Shown here one piece after another: positions 21,071 through 28,569 of a stretch of 64,000 bases of DNA (its first letter is position 1; every line of letters begins with the position of its first letter). The notes below the pieces were generated by a model, which ran no database searches, had not been told where the DNA came from, and was given only the letters and a program-made list of their open reading frames with translations. The translations under genes and the position numbers were made by a program. The DNA lies in the NCBI RefSeq assembly GCF_000496575.1, contig NZ_AYKT01000008.1, forward strand, positions 186,001 to 250,000. The letters run 5' to 3'. This stretch comes from Geobacillus thermodenitrificans subsp. thermodenitrificans DSM 465. GTDB taxonomy: Bacteria; Bacillota; Bacilli; Bacillales; Anoxybacillaceae.

Positions 21071-21778
21071 TCACCAAAACTTCCACCATTTGTTCGTCCG
21101 GGTTCGGGCGGCCACGGCGCTTGTCGCTGTTTGGCGGAAGGAAAGAACAAGTTCGCGGAACGCTTTCTCCCGCTCTAAAATGCGCTGTTCGAGCTGTTTT
21201 CGCTCTTCTTCCTGCCTTGTCTTTTCCTCGTGACAAAATGCGACGACCGTTTCCAAATGTTCATGCAGTTGCTCGGTTTTTTGTTGCCAAGCTTCTTTGT
21301 AATCATGAAGTGAGCGGCGCACTGTTTCAGCAGCTGACGTCGTTTGCTCCCCGATATCATCAAGCTTCCCTCTTACTTCATCCATCGCCTGGCGCACGAC
21401 AGCGACCGTTTCCTGCTTCAGAGCGTCGACGATGTCGTCTTTCATGCGGGCAGCCAGCTGCTCGGCTATGTATGGGGCGCCATGGCGCAGCAAGCGAGGA
21501 ACATCGATAATTACCCCTTCCATGACCGCAGATTCCGGGGGAGCGGACGGTTCGTTCGCTTGTTTCAATTCCGCAATGATCTCGTGCGGGCGGCGACCGT
21601 CAGCGAGCAGTGTTCGGATATGGCGGAACTGGTTGATAAGCTCTTCGGTGTAAATGCGTGCCCCTTGGGAGGTGCGAGGGATTGTAATCCATTGGGCAAA
21701 TTGTTTTTCCCATTGTTTCAAGTCGCGGGCTGTGACCCCGATTTTTTTCGCTGCTTCGCGGAGTGTATATGTCTTCAT
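21071..21778 (-). CDS. MerR-type DNA-binding coiled-coil protein, RacA-like
   Basis: A 235-residue protein with an N-terminal MerR-like winged helix (MKTYTLREAAKKIGVTARDL, then IPRTSQGARIYTEELINQF), a middle part and a long coiled coil (about 120-215) rich in Glu, Gln and Lys, ending in NKWWKFW. This domain plan is that of RacA and related DUF3967-type proteins, which bind DNA and the cell pole. RacA of B. subtilis is about 184 residues, so this is a longer relative. The start at 21778 has GAGGGG upstream. Role in chromosome anchoring is an inference. Confidence 0.7.
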   Translation of the reverse strand: MKTYTLREAAKKIGVTARDLKQWEKQFAQWITIPRTSQGARIYTEELINQFRHIRTLLADGRRPHEIIAELKQANEPSAPPESAVMEGVIIDVPRLLRHGAPYIAEQLAARMKDDIVDALKQETVAVVRQAMDEVRGKLDDIGEQTTSAAETVRRSLHDYKEAWQQKTEQLHEHLETVVAFCHEEKTRQEEERKQLEQRILEREKAFRELVLSFRQTATSAVAARTRTNKWWKFW

Positions 21779-21944
21779 GGCGTTCCCCTCATCCTTTCTT
21801 TCCACATTTATGATGGCTATGTTTTATTTTCCCACTCCACAGTTTATTTTCCTGCTGTCTGACAAAACATAACAAAAGAAGTGGAAGTTAGCAAAAAACA
21901 AACAATCTTTGTCGAATCGTGTAAATTCTTATCGAAAAAAGACG

Positions 21945-21973
21945 TTGACAAACTTGTATATACAAGATAGAAT
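21945..21973 (+). promoter_or_regulatory. Promoter of the trehalose operon
   Basis: TTGACA (21945-21950) and TAGAAT (21968-21973) with a 17-base spacer that is filled by the first TreR operator. Confidence 0.85.
21953..21966 (+). promoter_or_regulatory. TreR operator 1
   Basis: CTTGTATATACAAG, a perfect palindrome containing the known TreR core TTGTATATACAA, lies between -35 and -10, so bound TreR blocks RNA polymerase. Confidence 0.9.
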
Positions 21974-21981
21974 GAGTTCAG

Positions 21982-21995
21982 GATGTATATACAAG
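21982..21995 (+). promoter_or_regulatory. TreR operator 2
   Basis: ATGTATATACAAG repeats the operator core 29 bases downstream, just after the transcription start. Confidence 0.85.
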
Positions 21996-22003
21996 TTTTT
22001 TTT

Positions 22004-22015
22004 GCAACCGGTTGC
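22004..22015 (+). promoter_or_regulatory. LacI-family-like palindrome GCAACCGGTTGC
   Basis: A perfect 12-base palindrome with a central CCGG step as in LacI/GalR-family operators, directly before the cre-like site. No LacI-type gene is in the window. Confidence 0.4.
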
Positions 22016-22029
22016 TGAAAGCGATTTAA
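22016..22029 (+). promoter_or_regulatory. Catabolite-responsive element (CcpA site)
   Basis: TGAAAGCGATTTAA fits the cre consensus TGWAANCGNTNWCA with one mismatch, downstream of the start site, where a roadblock to transcription is expected. Confidence 0.6.
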
Positions 22030-22069
22030 CGCAATTGAAAGCGAGAGAAAGAAAAAGGAGGCATTCATA

Positions 22070-23485
22070 ATGGGGGCATATGCACAAGCAGCTGCACAAA
22101 TCGTTGAGGCCATCGGCGGCAAAGAGAACATCGTCGCCGCCACACATTGTGTGACACGGCTCCGGTTTGCGCTCAAAGACGAAGGAAAAGTGGATAAAGA
22201 AGCGCTTGAACGCATTGATGTAGTGAAAGGGTCGTTTTCGGCAAACGGCCAGTTTCAAGTTGTCATCGGTCAAGGGCTCGTTGATAAAGTGTATAACGAA
22301 CTCGTTGAGTTGACTGGCATTGGCCGGGCGACGAAACAGGAAATTAAAGATGCGGCGGAAGCGAAGCTCAATCCGCTGCAACGCGCCATTAAGACGCTCG
22401 CTGACATTTTTATCCCGATTTTGCCGGCGATCGTCACAGCTGGTCTGTTAATGGGAATTAATAACGTTTTGACCGGTCCAGACATTTTTTATGAGGGGAA
22501 ATCGTTTGTCGATGTGCATCAAGAATGGGCAGATTTGGCGAATATGATCAACTTGATCGCCAATACGGCGTTTGTCTTCCTGCCGGGGTTGATCGGTTGG
22601 TCGGCGGTGACAAAATTCGGAGGCAGTCCGCTGTTGGGGATTGTTCTTGGCTTGATGCTCGTCCACCCGGATTTGCTGAATGCTTGGGGCTGGGGAGCAG
22701 CAAAACAAGAAGGAGAAATCCCAGTTTGGAACTTATTCGGGTTTGATGTGCAAAAAGTCGGCTATCAAGGGCAAGTGCTGCCTGTGTTAGTTGCTTCGTA
22801 CGTATTGGCGAAGATCGAGCTGTTTTTGCGCAACCGCATTCCGGATGCGTTTCAACTGTTGCTTGTCGCACCGCTTGCCTTGCTCGTGACAGGTTTCTTG
22901 GCGTTTATCGCCATCGGACCGATCACGTTCGCGATCGGGAACGCGATTACGAACTTGTTTGTCGGAATTTTTGACAACGTTCCAGCCATTGGTGGTTTGC
23001 TGTATGGAGCGCTGTATGCGCCGCTTGTCGTTACCGGGATGCACCATACGTTCTTGCCGGTTGATTTGCAGCTGATTGCTAGCACGGGCGGCACGTTCTT
23101 ATGGCCGATTTTAGTCATGTCGAATATCGCTCAAGGCTCTGCGGCATTAGCGATGATGTTTGTCGCAAAAGACGAAAAGCTGCGCGGCTTGTCGTTCACT
23201 TCAGCGGTTTCGGCCTATCTCGGCATTACCGAGCCGGCGATGTTCGGGGTCAACTTGCGCTTCCGATTCCCGTTTATTGCAGCGATGACAGGGGCAGCGA
23301 TTGCCGGCATGTTTATCACACTCAATAAAGTCCTTGCTCCATCGATCGGCGTCGGCGGTCTGCCGGGCTTCTTGTCGATCGTGCCACAGAAATGGGTCCC
23401 GTTCTTTATCGGGATGGCGATTGCCATTGTAGTGCCGTTTGTGCTGACATTTGTTTTCGGCAAAGTGCGCAAAGTGGCACGCTAA
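22070..23485 (+). CDS. treP: PTS trehalose transporter subunit IIBC
   Basis: Membrane permease that takes up trehalose and phosphorylates it to trehalose 6-phosphate. The 471-residue protein has an EIIB domain at the front, with the phosphorylated cysteine C27 in AATHCVTRLRF, and then an EIIC domain of about ten membrane segments with the conserved MHHTFLPVDLQL and LGITEPAMFGVNLR loops. No EIIA domain is attached, so a EIIA-Glc-type protein encoded elsewhere must supply phosphate. AAAGGAGG precedes the start. First gene of treP-treA-treR. Confidence 0.95.
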   Translation: MGAYAQAAAQIVEAIGGKENIVAATHCVTRLRFALKDEGKVDKEALERIDVVKGSFSANGQFQVVIGQGLVDKVYNELVELTGIGRATKQEIKDAAEAKLNPLQRAIKTLADIFIPILPAIVTAGLLMGINNVLTGPDIFYEGKSFVDVHQEWADLANMINLIANTAFVFLPGLIGWSAVTKFGGSPLLGIVLGLMLVHPDLLNAWGWGAAKQEGEIPVWNLFGFDVQKVGYQGQVLPVLVASYVLAKIELFLRNRIPDAFQLLLVAPLALLVTGFLAFIAIGPITFAIGNAITNLFVGIFDNVPAIGGLLYGALYAPLVVTGMHHTFLPVDLQLIASTGGTFLWPILVMSNIAQGSAALAMMFVAKDEKLRGLSFTSAVSAYLGITEPAMFGVNLRFRFPFIAAMTGAAIAGMFITLNKVLAPSIGVGGLPGFLSIVPQKWVPFFIGMAIAIVVPFVLTFVFGKVRKVAR

Positions 23486-23522
23486 TGGTTCACATTTATT
23501 GAGGTAATGATGCATTCGCTGA

Positions 23523-23558
23523 CATACCATTGGCTGCCAACGCCAATGGTATGTTTTT
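23523..23558 (+). terminator. Terminator-like hairpin between treP and treA
   Basis: CATACCATTGG pairs with CCAATGGTATG followed by TTTTT. It may make a partial stop inside the operon or protect the treP mRNA end. Confidence 0.7.
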
Positions 23559-23595
23559 CATTCATTGTCGAAGTCAACAAACGAGGTGAAGAAAC

Positions 23596-25287
23596 GTGTC
23601 AACAACACCGTGGTGGAAAAAGGCGGTTGTTTATCAAATTTATCCGAAGAGTTTCCGTGATACGAATGGGGATGGTATCGGCGATTTGCCGGGCATCATC
23701 GAAAAGCTCGATTACTTGAAAGAACTGGGCGTCGATGTCATTTGGCTGACGCCAATTTACGCTTCGCCGCAGCGCGATAACGGCTACGACATTAGCGATT
23801 ATTTCGCCATTCATCACGAGTACGGAACAATGGATGATTTTGACCGGTTGCTTGAGGAAGTGCATGCGCGCGGCATGAAGCTTGTCATGGATATGGTCGT
23901 CAACCATACGTCGACTGACCATGAATGGTTCAAGCAAGCGAGCACATCGAAAACGAACCCGTACCGTCATTTTTACATTTGGCGCGACCCGAAGGCGGAC
24001 GGTAGCGCTCCGAACAACTGGCAGTCGAAATTCGGCGGTTCGGCGTGGGAATACGATGAACAAACCGGGCAATATTATTTGCATTTGTTCGATGTGACAC
24101 AAGCCGACTTGAACTGGGAAAACGAAGAGCTGCGCCGCCGCATTTATGACATGATGCATTTTTGGCTGAAAAAAGGGGTCGACGGCTTCCGATTGGATGT
24201 CATCAACTTGTTGTCCAAAGACCAACATTTCCCAGACGATGACGGCTCGATTCCACCGGGGGATGGGCGCCGCTTCTATACGGATGGGCCGCGCATCCAT
24301 GAATTTTTACAAGAAATGAACCGGGAAGTGTTTTCGAAATATGACGTCATGACAGTGGGAGAAATGTCGTCGACGACGATCGATCATTGCATCCGTTACA
24401 CGAATCCGGAAAATAACGAGCTGAACATGACGTTTAATTTCCATCACTTGAAAGTCGATTACCCAAACGGGGAAAAATGGGCCGTCGCTCCGTTTGATTT
24501 TCTCGCTTTAAAACGCATTTTGTCGGAGTGGCAAGTGCGAATGCACGAAGGCGGAGGATGGAATGCGCTCTTTTGGTGCAACCACGACCAACCGCGCATC
24601 GTGTCGCGCTACGGTGATGATGGGGAGTATTGGAAAGAATCAGCGAAGATGCTGGCGACGACGATTCATCTCATGCAAGGGACGCCATACATTTATCAGG
24701 GCGAAGAAATCGGCATGACCGACCCGAAATTCAACGATATTGGCGACTATCGCGACGTGGAGTCGCTCAATATGTACCGGATCTTGCAAGAGCAAGGCAA
24801 AAGTGAGCAAGAAGTACTCGAGATTTTGCGGCGGAAATCGCGCGACAATTCGCGCACGCCGATGCAATGGGACGACAGCTTGCACGCTGGGTTTACATCC
24901 GGGACGCCGTGGATTCGCGTTGCCGATAATTATCGGCACATTAACGTGAAGCAGGCACTGGCCGATCGTGATTCGATTTTTTATCACTATAAGCGGCTCA
25001 TTGAGCTGCGCAAGCAGTATGACATTATTACGACTGGCCGTTATGAGCTGCTCCTTGCCGATGATCCGCATCTCTTCGCCTATATGCGTCATGGTGATGG
25101 GGAAAAGCTGCTTGTCGTCAACAACTTTTACCCGGTGGAAACGACGTTTACGCTGCCGGAAGAAGCAGGAGCGAATGACTATACGGGTGAATTGTTGATC
25201 GCCAATTATCCGGACGCACCGGCCGATTTCCGTCGTATGGCGCTACGTCCGTACGAATCGGTTGTTTATCTTCTGCGCCGTCCATGA
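23596..25287 (+). CDS. treA: Trehalose-6-phosphate hydrolase
   Basis: Cytoplasmic glycoside hydrolase of family 13 (also named TreC) that splits trehalose 6-phosphate into glucose and glucose 6-phosphate. The 563 residues show the GH13 regions: DMVVNHTSTDH, GFRLDVINLLSK (nucleophile Asp, about residue 200), VGEMSS (acid/base Glu, about 256) and WCNHDQPRIVSRYG (third acid). The start is GTG at 23596 with GAGGTGAAG upstream. It overlaps nothing and is followed after 22 bases by treR. Confidence 0.95.
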   Translation: MSTTPWWKKAVVYQIYPKSFRDTNGDGIGDLPGIIEKLDYLKELGVDVIWLTPIYASPQRDNGYDISDYFAIHHEYGTMDDFDRLLEEVHARGMKLVMDMVVNHTSTDHEWFKQASTSKTNPYRHFYIWRDPKADGSAPNNWQSKFGGSAWEYDEQTGQYYLHLFDVTQADLNWENEELRRRIYDMMHFWLKKGVDGFRLDVINLLSKDQHFPDDDGSIPPGDGRRFYTDGPRIHEFLQEMNREVFSKYDVMTVGEMSSTTIDHCIRYTNPENNELNMTFNFHHLKVDYPNGEKWAVAPFDFLALKRILSEWQVRMHEGGGWNALFWCNHDQPRIVSRYGDDGEYWKESAKMLATTIHLMQGTPYIYQGEEIGMTDPKFNDIGDYRDVESLNMYRILQEQGKSEQEVLEILRRKSRDNSRTPMQWDDSLHAGFTSGTPWIRVADNYRHINVKQALADRDSIFYHYKRLIELRKQYDIITTGRYELLLADDPHLFAYMRHGDGEKLLVVNNFYPVETTFTLPEEAGANDYTGELLIANYPDAPADFRRMALRPYESVVYLLRRP

Positions 25288-25309
25288 TACAATACAGACG
25301 GTGATGATG

Positions 25310-26023
25310 ATGCATGAAAACAAATATTTAGCTATTTATCACGATCTTGCTTCCCGCATCCGCGACGGGGAATGGAAGGCGTACGATAAGTTGCCGTCAG
25401 AAAATGAGCTGGCTGTTCGGTACAAGACATCGCGCGAGACGATCCGTAAGGCGCTCAATTTATTGTCCGAACACGGGTATATTCAAAAAATGAAAGGAAA
25501 AGGGTCGATCGTGCTTGATGTTGGTAGATACGCCTTTCCCGTCTCCGGGTTGGTCAGCTTTAAAGAACTGGCGCAAACGATGAAACAGCCGGTGCGGACG
25601 ATCGTCCATGAACTGGAACTGATCAAACCGGATGCTGAGCTTAAACAGCAACTGCGTGCAACAAGCAAAGATGATGTGTGGAAAGTCGTGCGTGTCCGTG
25701 AAATTGACGGGGAGCGGATTATTTTAGATAAAGACTTTTTCTTAAAAAAGAACGTCCCGCTGTTGACAAAAGAGATTTGTGAAGACTCGATTTATGAATA
25801 CTTAGAAACCAAACTGCATTTGCCGATCAGCTTTGCGAAAAAAGAAATGTCCGTCGATGAGGCAACCGAGGAAGACCGTCGCTATTTGGATCTCAATGGC
25901 GATGACCGCGTCGTCGTCGTTAGAAACTACGTCTATTTAAACGACGCCACCTTGTTCCAATACACGGAATCGCGGCACCGACTTGACAAGTTCCGGTTTG
26001 TCGATTTCGCGCGTCGGAAATGA
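25310..26023 (+). CDS. treR: Trehalose operon repressor, GntR family
   Basis: A 237-residue HutC-subfamily GntR regulator. The N-terminal winged helix reads MHENKYLAIYHDLASRIRDG with LPSENELAVRYKTSRETIRK and HGYIQKMKGKGS; the C-terminal UTRA domain (about 90-235) binds trehalose 6-phosphate. Three ATG codons are in tandem (25304-25312); alignment by eye with B. subtilis TreR (238 residues) favours the last. The ribosome site is weak (GGTGA), so its level may depend on coupling with treA. It acts on the two operators before treP. Confidence 0.93.
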   Translation: MHENKYLAIYHDLASRIRDGEWKAYDKLPSENELAVRYKTSRETIRKALNLLSEHGYIQKMKGKGSIVLDVGRYAFPVSGLVSFKELAQTMKQPVRTIVHELELIKPDAELKQQLRATSKDDVWKVVRVREIDGERIILDKDFFLKKNVPLLTKEICEDSIYEYLETKLHLPISFAKKEMSVDEATEEDRRYLDLNGDDRVVVVRNYVYLNDATLFQYTESRHRLDKFRFVDFARRK

Positions 26024-26076
26024 CAGAGCCCGACCGTGTGTGATTAGATTAGGCGGTGACGGATACGTTTTGATGC

Positions 26077-26108
26077 CACGCTGCGTCTTACGACGCGGCG
26101 TTTTTTTA
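26077..26108 (+). terminator. Terminator of the trehalose operon
   Basis: CGCTGCGTC pairs with GACGCGGCG (one G-U), followed by seven T residues. Confidence 0.9.
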
Positions 26109-26121
26109 TTGTTTGTTTTGA

Positions 26122-26151
26122 TAAAAAATAAAACTATGTTCTAAATAATCA
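26122..26151 (+). promoter_or_regulatory. Candidate replication terminator site Ter-1 (RTP binding)
   Basis: The core CTATGTTCTAAATAATCA closely matches the strong B half-site of B. subtilis Ter (CTATGTACYAAATNTTCA as recalled); the 12 bases before it are A/T-rich and match most fixed positions of the A half. Total length 30 bases, as in B. subtilis. A second copy lies at 27670-27699 in the same direction, and the rtp gene is in the window. Confidence 0.6.
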
Positions 26152-26221
26152 ATTAAAATCATAAACAATCACAGTTATGGCTATCCTTGTTAACAGCGGC
26201 ATCAGAAAGGGGGACGCCGAC

Positions 26222-27634
26222 GTGGAAGGAACATGGTGGTCGCTATTGCCTTTTCTTCTCATCATTCCACTTGCTATTTGGCTGAAAGAAATTTTGCCTG
26301 GGTTGGTGGTCGGCCTGCTCGTAGGGGCGCTCTGTCTGGAACAGTCGGTCATTGGTGCTATCGAGCGGGCTGTTTCCGCCATTCTTCGTTCTCTCAGCGA
26401 TCTTGAACATATAAAAATCGCTGCGTTTCTCTATTTGTTCGGTTCGCTTGTCGGCATGATGCAAATTACCGGCGGGGTCAAAGGATTCGTCGAGAGGCTT
26501 TCCGGGCGCATCCACACGAAGCGTGGACTACTTTTATTTGTTTGGCTGACGGTGCCAGTGACGTTTTTCATGCCGATGTTCCGCATTATGCTGCTTGGTC
26601 CAGTGATGAAAGCCGTGCTTCGCCAGTTTCGCATCGACCGCCGCCGCATGGCGTACATCATCGATGTTTCGACCGAGCCGATCATCGTGCTTTTGCCGGC
26701 AGCGACGGCGTTTGTCGGTTTTATGACTTCGGTCGTGGCGGCAGCGCTGGCACAAAACGATATTGGTGAATCGGCATATGATATCTTTTTGCGTAGCTTG
26801 CCGTACAACTTGTTTGCCATCATCGCTCTTATTGTCGGGTTGTTGACGACGATGTTGAACATTCGGATTGGTAAACCGCGGGCGAAAAAAGGGGAAGGGG
26901 AAACGAATGAATTGCACGGTCTCGGGCTGCGCAAAGAACTGGCACTGATCGCCGGAGAGCCGCTTCATCTCTTCGTGCCGTTAGCGTTGTTGCTTGGATT
27001 GACGTTTGCCTTTTTTGTCTATGACGGACGGCAACGCGGGGCAAGTGATTGGCTTGAGGCGTTTTCCGAAGCCGATGCGACATGGGCGATGTTGCTGGCA
27101 CTGTTTGTGACGATTCTTTTGTCGATGGTGTTTTATTTGTGGCGCAGGCAGTCGCTCTCGGAGCTGATTTATCATTTTTTTGCCGGAGGCAACGAGCTCA
27201 TGGCGCCGATCGGCATGTTGATTCTCGTTTGGGCTGTATCGGCGGTGGCGGGTGAGCTCGGATTTACCACTTACGTGGCATCGACGTTCGGCACGTGGAT
27301 TCCGGGGCCGTTCGTGCCGGCGGCGGTGTTTTTAGCCGGTTCGTTTCTGTCTTATTTTATCGGATCGTCATGGGGGACATGGGGCATTTTTATGCCGCTT
27401 GGCGTCACACTTGCCCATGCGACCGGAGCGCCGCTTGAGATGACGGTCGGCGCCGTGTTTGCAAGTGGAACGTTCGGGGCATTCGCTTCGCCGCTTGGCG
27501 ATACAACGATTACGACCGCAGCAATTATGGATATGGATTTAATGGGCTATGCCAAATACAAACTGCGCATCTCTCTTATTTGCGCTGGTTTATCGCTTGC
27601 CGGATACGTATTTTTGCCACTTTGGGCCGGTTAG
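26222..27634 (+). CDS. NhaC-family Na+/H+ antiporter
   Basis: Membrane antiporter of 470 residues with about eleven hydrophobic segments. The family region GSSWGTWGIFMPLGVTLA with GTFGAFASPLGDTTITTAA near the C-terminus is typical of NhaC proteins (Na+/H+ or, in some cases, malate/lactate exchange). GTG at 26222 follows AAAGGGGG eight bases away; an ATG 15 codons upstream has no site. It lies alone between two Ter-like sites. The exact ions cannot be read from the sequence. Confidence 0.85.
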   Translation: MEGTWWSLLPFLLIIPLAIWLKEILPGLVVGLLVGALCLEQSVIGAIERAVSAILRSLSDLEHIKIAAFLYLFGSLVGMMQITGGVKGFVERLSGRIHTKRGLLLFVWLTVPVTFFMPMFRIMLLGPVMKAVLRQFRIDRRRMAYIIDVSTEPIIVLLPAATAFVGFMTSVVAAALAQNDIGESAYDIFLRSLPYNLFAIIALIVGLLTTMLNIRIGKPRAKKGEGETNELHGLGLRKELALIAGEPLHLFVPLALLLGLTFAFFVYDGRQRGASDWLEAFSEADATWAMLLALFVTILLSMVFYLWRRQSLSELIYHFFAGGNELMAPIGMLILVWAVSAVAGELGFTTYVASTFGTWIPGPFVPAAVFLAGSFLSYFIGSSWGTWGIFMPLGVTLAHATGAPLEMTVGAVFASGTFGAFASPLGDTTITTAAIMDMDLMGYAKYKLRISLICAGLSLAGYVFLPLWAG

Positions 27635-27660
27635 GAGGAGCAGGTTCCGGCCCATTCTTT
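27624..27660 (+). terminator. Weak terminator after the antiporter gene
   Basis: GGGCCGG pairs with CCGGCCC around the stop codon, followed by ATTCTTTTCT. Confidence 0.4.
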
Positions 27661-27669
27661 TCTAATATT

Positions 27670-27699
27670 TATAACATAAAACCATGTTCTAAATAATCA
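27670..27699 (+). promoter_or_regulatory. Candidate replication terminator site Ter-2 (RTP binding)
   Basis: The core CCATGTTCTAAATAATCA is identical to Ter-1 in 17 of 18 bases and has the same A/T-rich left half ending in ATAAAA. Same direction as Ter-1, 1548 bases away. Confidence 0.6.
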
Positions 27700-27996
27700 A
27701 TAAAAACAAAACAGTTGCATTCCATAAGCAAGTCAAGCTATGATAAAAACAACATACTGACTAGTCGGTAACCGAGCGTTAGGGCTTGATTTCACGAAAA
27801 AAGGAGTGTCAAATGGTGTGATGAACACTCCACACGAACTCATTCGTTAGGAATCCTCCTAATGCCTTTGGTTGCCCATAGATGCTTCTACTGTTCCCAG
27901 AAGCAGCTTCGCCGCCCTTGATCAGCTCCTGTCAAAGGTGTGAAAAGGACGACCTCAAGGACAACGGGGACAAAAAAGAAGGGGAGAGGGAGAACG
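27700..27996. other. Intergenic region before the thioesterase gene
   Basis: About 300 bases without an intact gene. It includes CTGACTAGTCGG near 27758, a near-palindrome like TetR-family operators. The part 27800-27940 looks like eroded coding sequence of unknown origin. Confidence 0.35.
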
Positions 27997-28452
27997 ATGA
28001 AAACACATACGATTACAGTTAACCCGCGTTTTTGCGAAACCGATGCGCTTGGACATTTGAGCAATATTAGCTATTTCATTTATTTGGAAGAAGCACGCAC
28101 TCGTTTATTCGATGAATTGAGCTACGGGGGACAAACTGGTGATTGGCACTTTATTTTGGCGTCCGCGAAATGCGATTTTGTCAACCAAGGGTTTTTTGGC
28201 CGGCGACTTCGCGTGGAGACGAACGTTTCCCGCATCGGCCATAAAAGCTTTCAATGCATTCACCGCATCATCGAAGACGAGACGAATAAACTCATTGCCA
28301 TCGGAGAAGCAGCGGTCGTTTACTTCAATTTCCATACACAAGCGAGTGAGCCGCTGCCTGATGACTTGCGGGCGTTGCTCGCGCAATACCTCGTCTCCGA
28401 TGCCGAGGAGGCCGTTCGTCCCTTCGGTGCAAAAAACAATGACAACGTTTGA
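27997..28452 (+). CDS. Acyl-CoA thioesterase, hotdog fold
   Basis: A 151-residue protein of the 4-hydroxybenzoyl-CoA thioesterase type. The N-terminal motif RFCETDALGHLSNISYFIYL holds the catalytic Asp and the family DALGH(V/L) signature, and EEARTRLFDEL follows. The start at 27997 has GGGGAGAGGGAG upstream. It ends before a terminator. Context (acyl-CoA dehydrogenase nearby) suggests fatty or aromatic acyl-CoA turnover, but the substrate is not known. Confidence 0.85.
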   Translation: MKTHTITVNPRFCETDALGHLSNISYFIYLEEARTRLFDELSYGGQTGDWHFILASAKCDFVNQGFFGRRLRVETNVSRIGHKSFQCIHRIIEDETNKLIAIGEAAVVYFNFHTQASEPLPDDLRALLAQYLVSDAEEAVRPFGAKNNDNV

Positions 28453-28461
28453 ATTGTGTCA

Positions 28462-28486
28462 TCCGCCAACAAGGCGGTTTTTTTTG
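28462..28486 (+). terminator. Terminator after the thioesterase gene
   Basis: CCGCC AACAA GGCGG followed by eight T residues. Confidence 0.85.
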
Positions 28487-28569
28487 TCTTCATTCGTTTT
28501 CTCTGGACCAAACTGCCCAATGGCCACATATGGTATGAGTAGGGTGACTCAGAAAAGGGAGGAACGATC

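Noticed and set aside
23599-24300. 233-codon open frame antisense to treA
   Set aside because: GC-rich shadow frame of the hydrolase gene.
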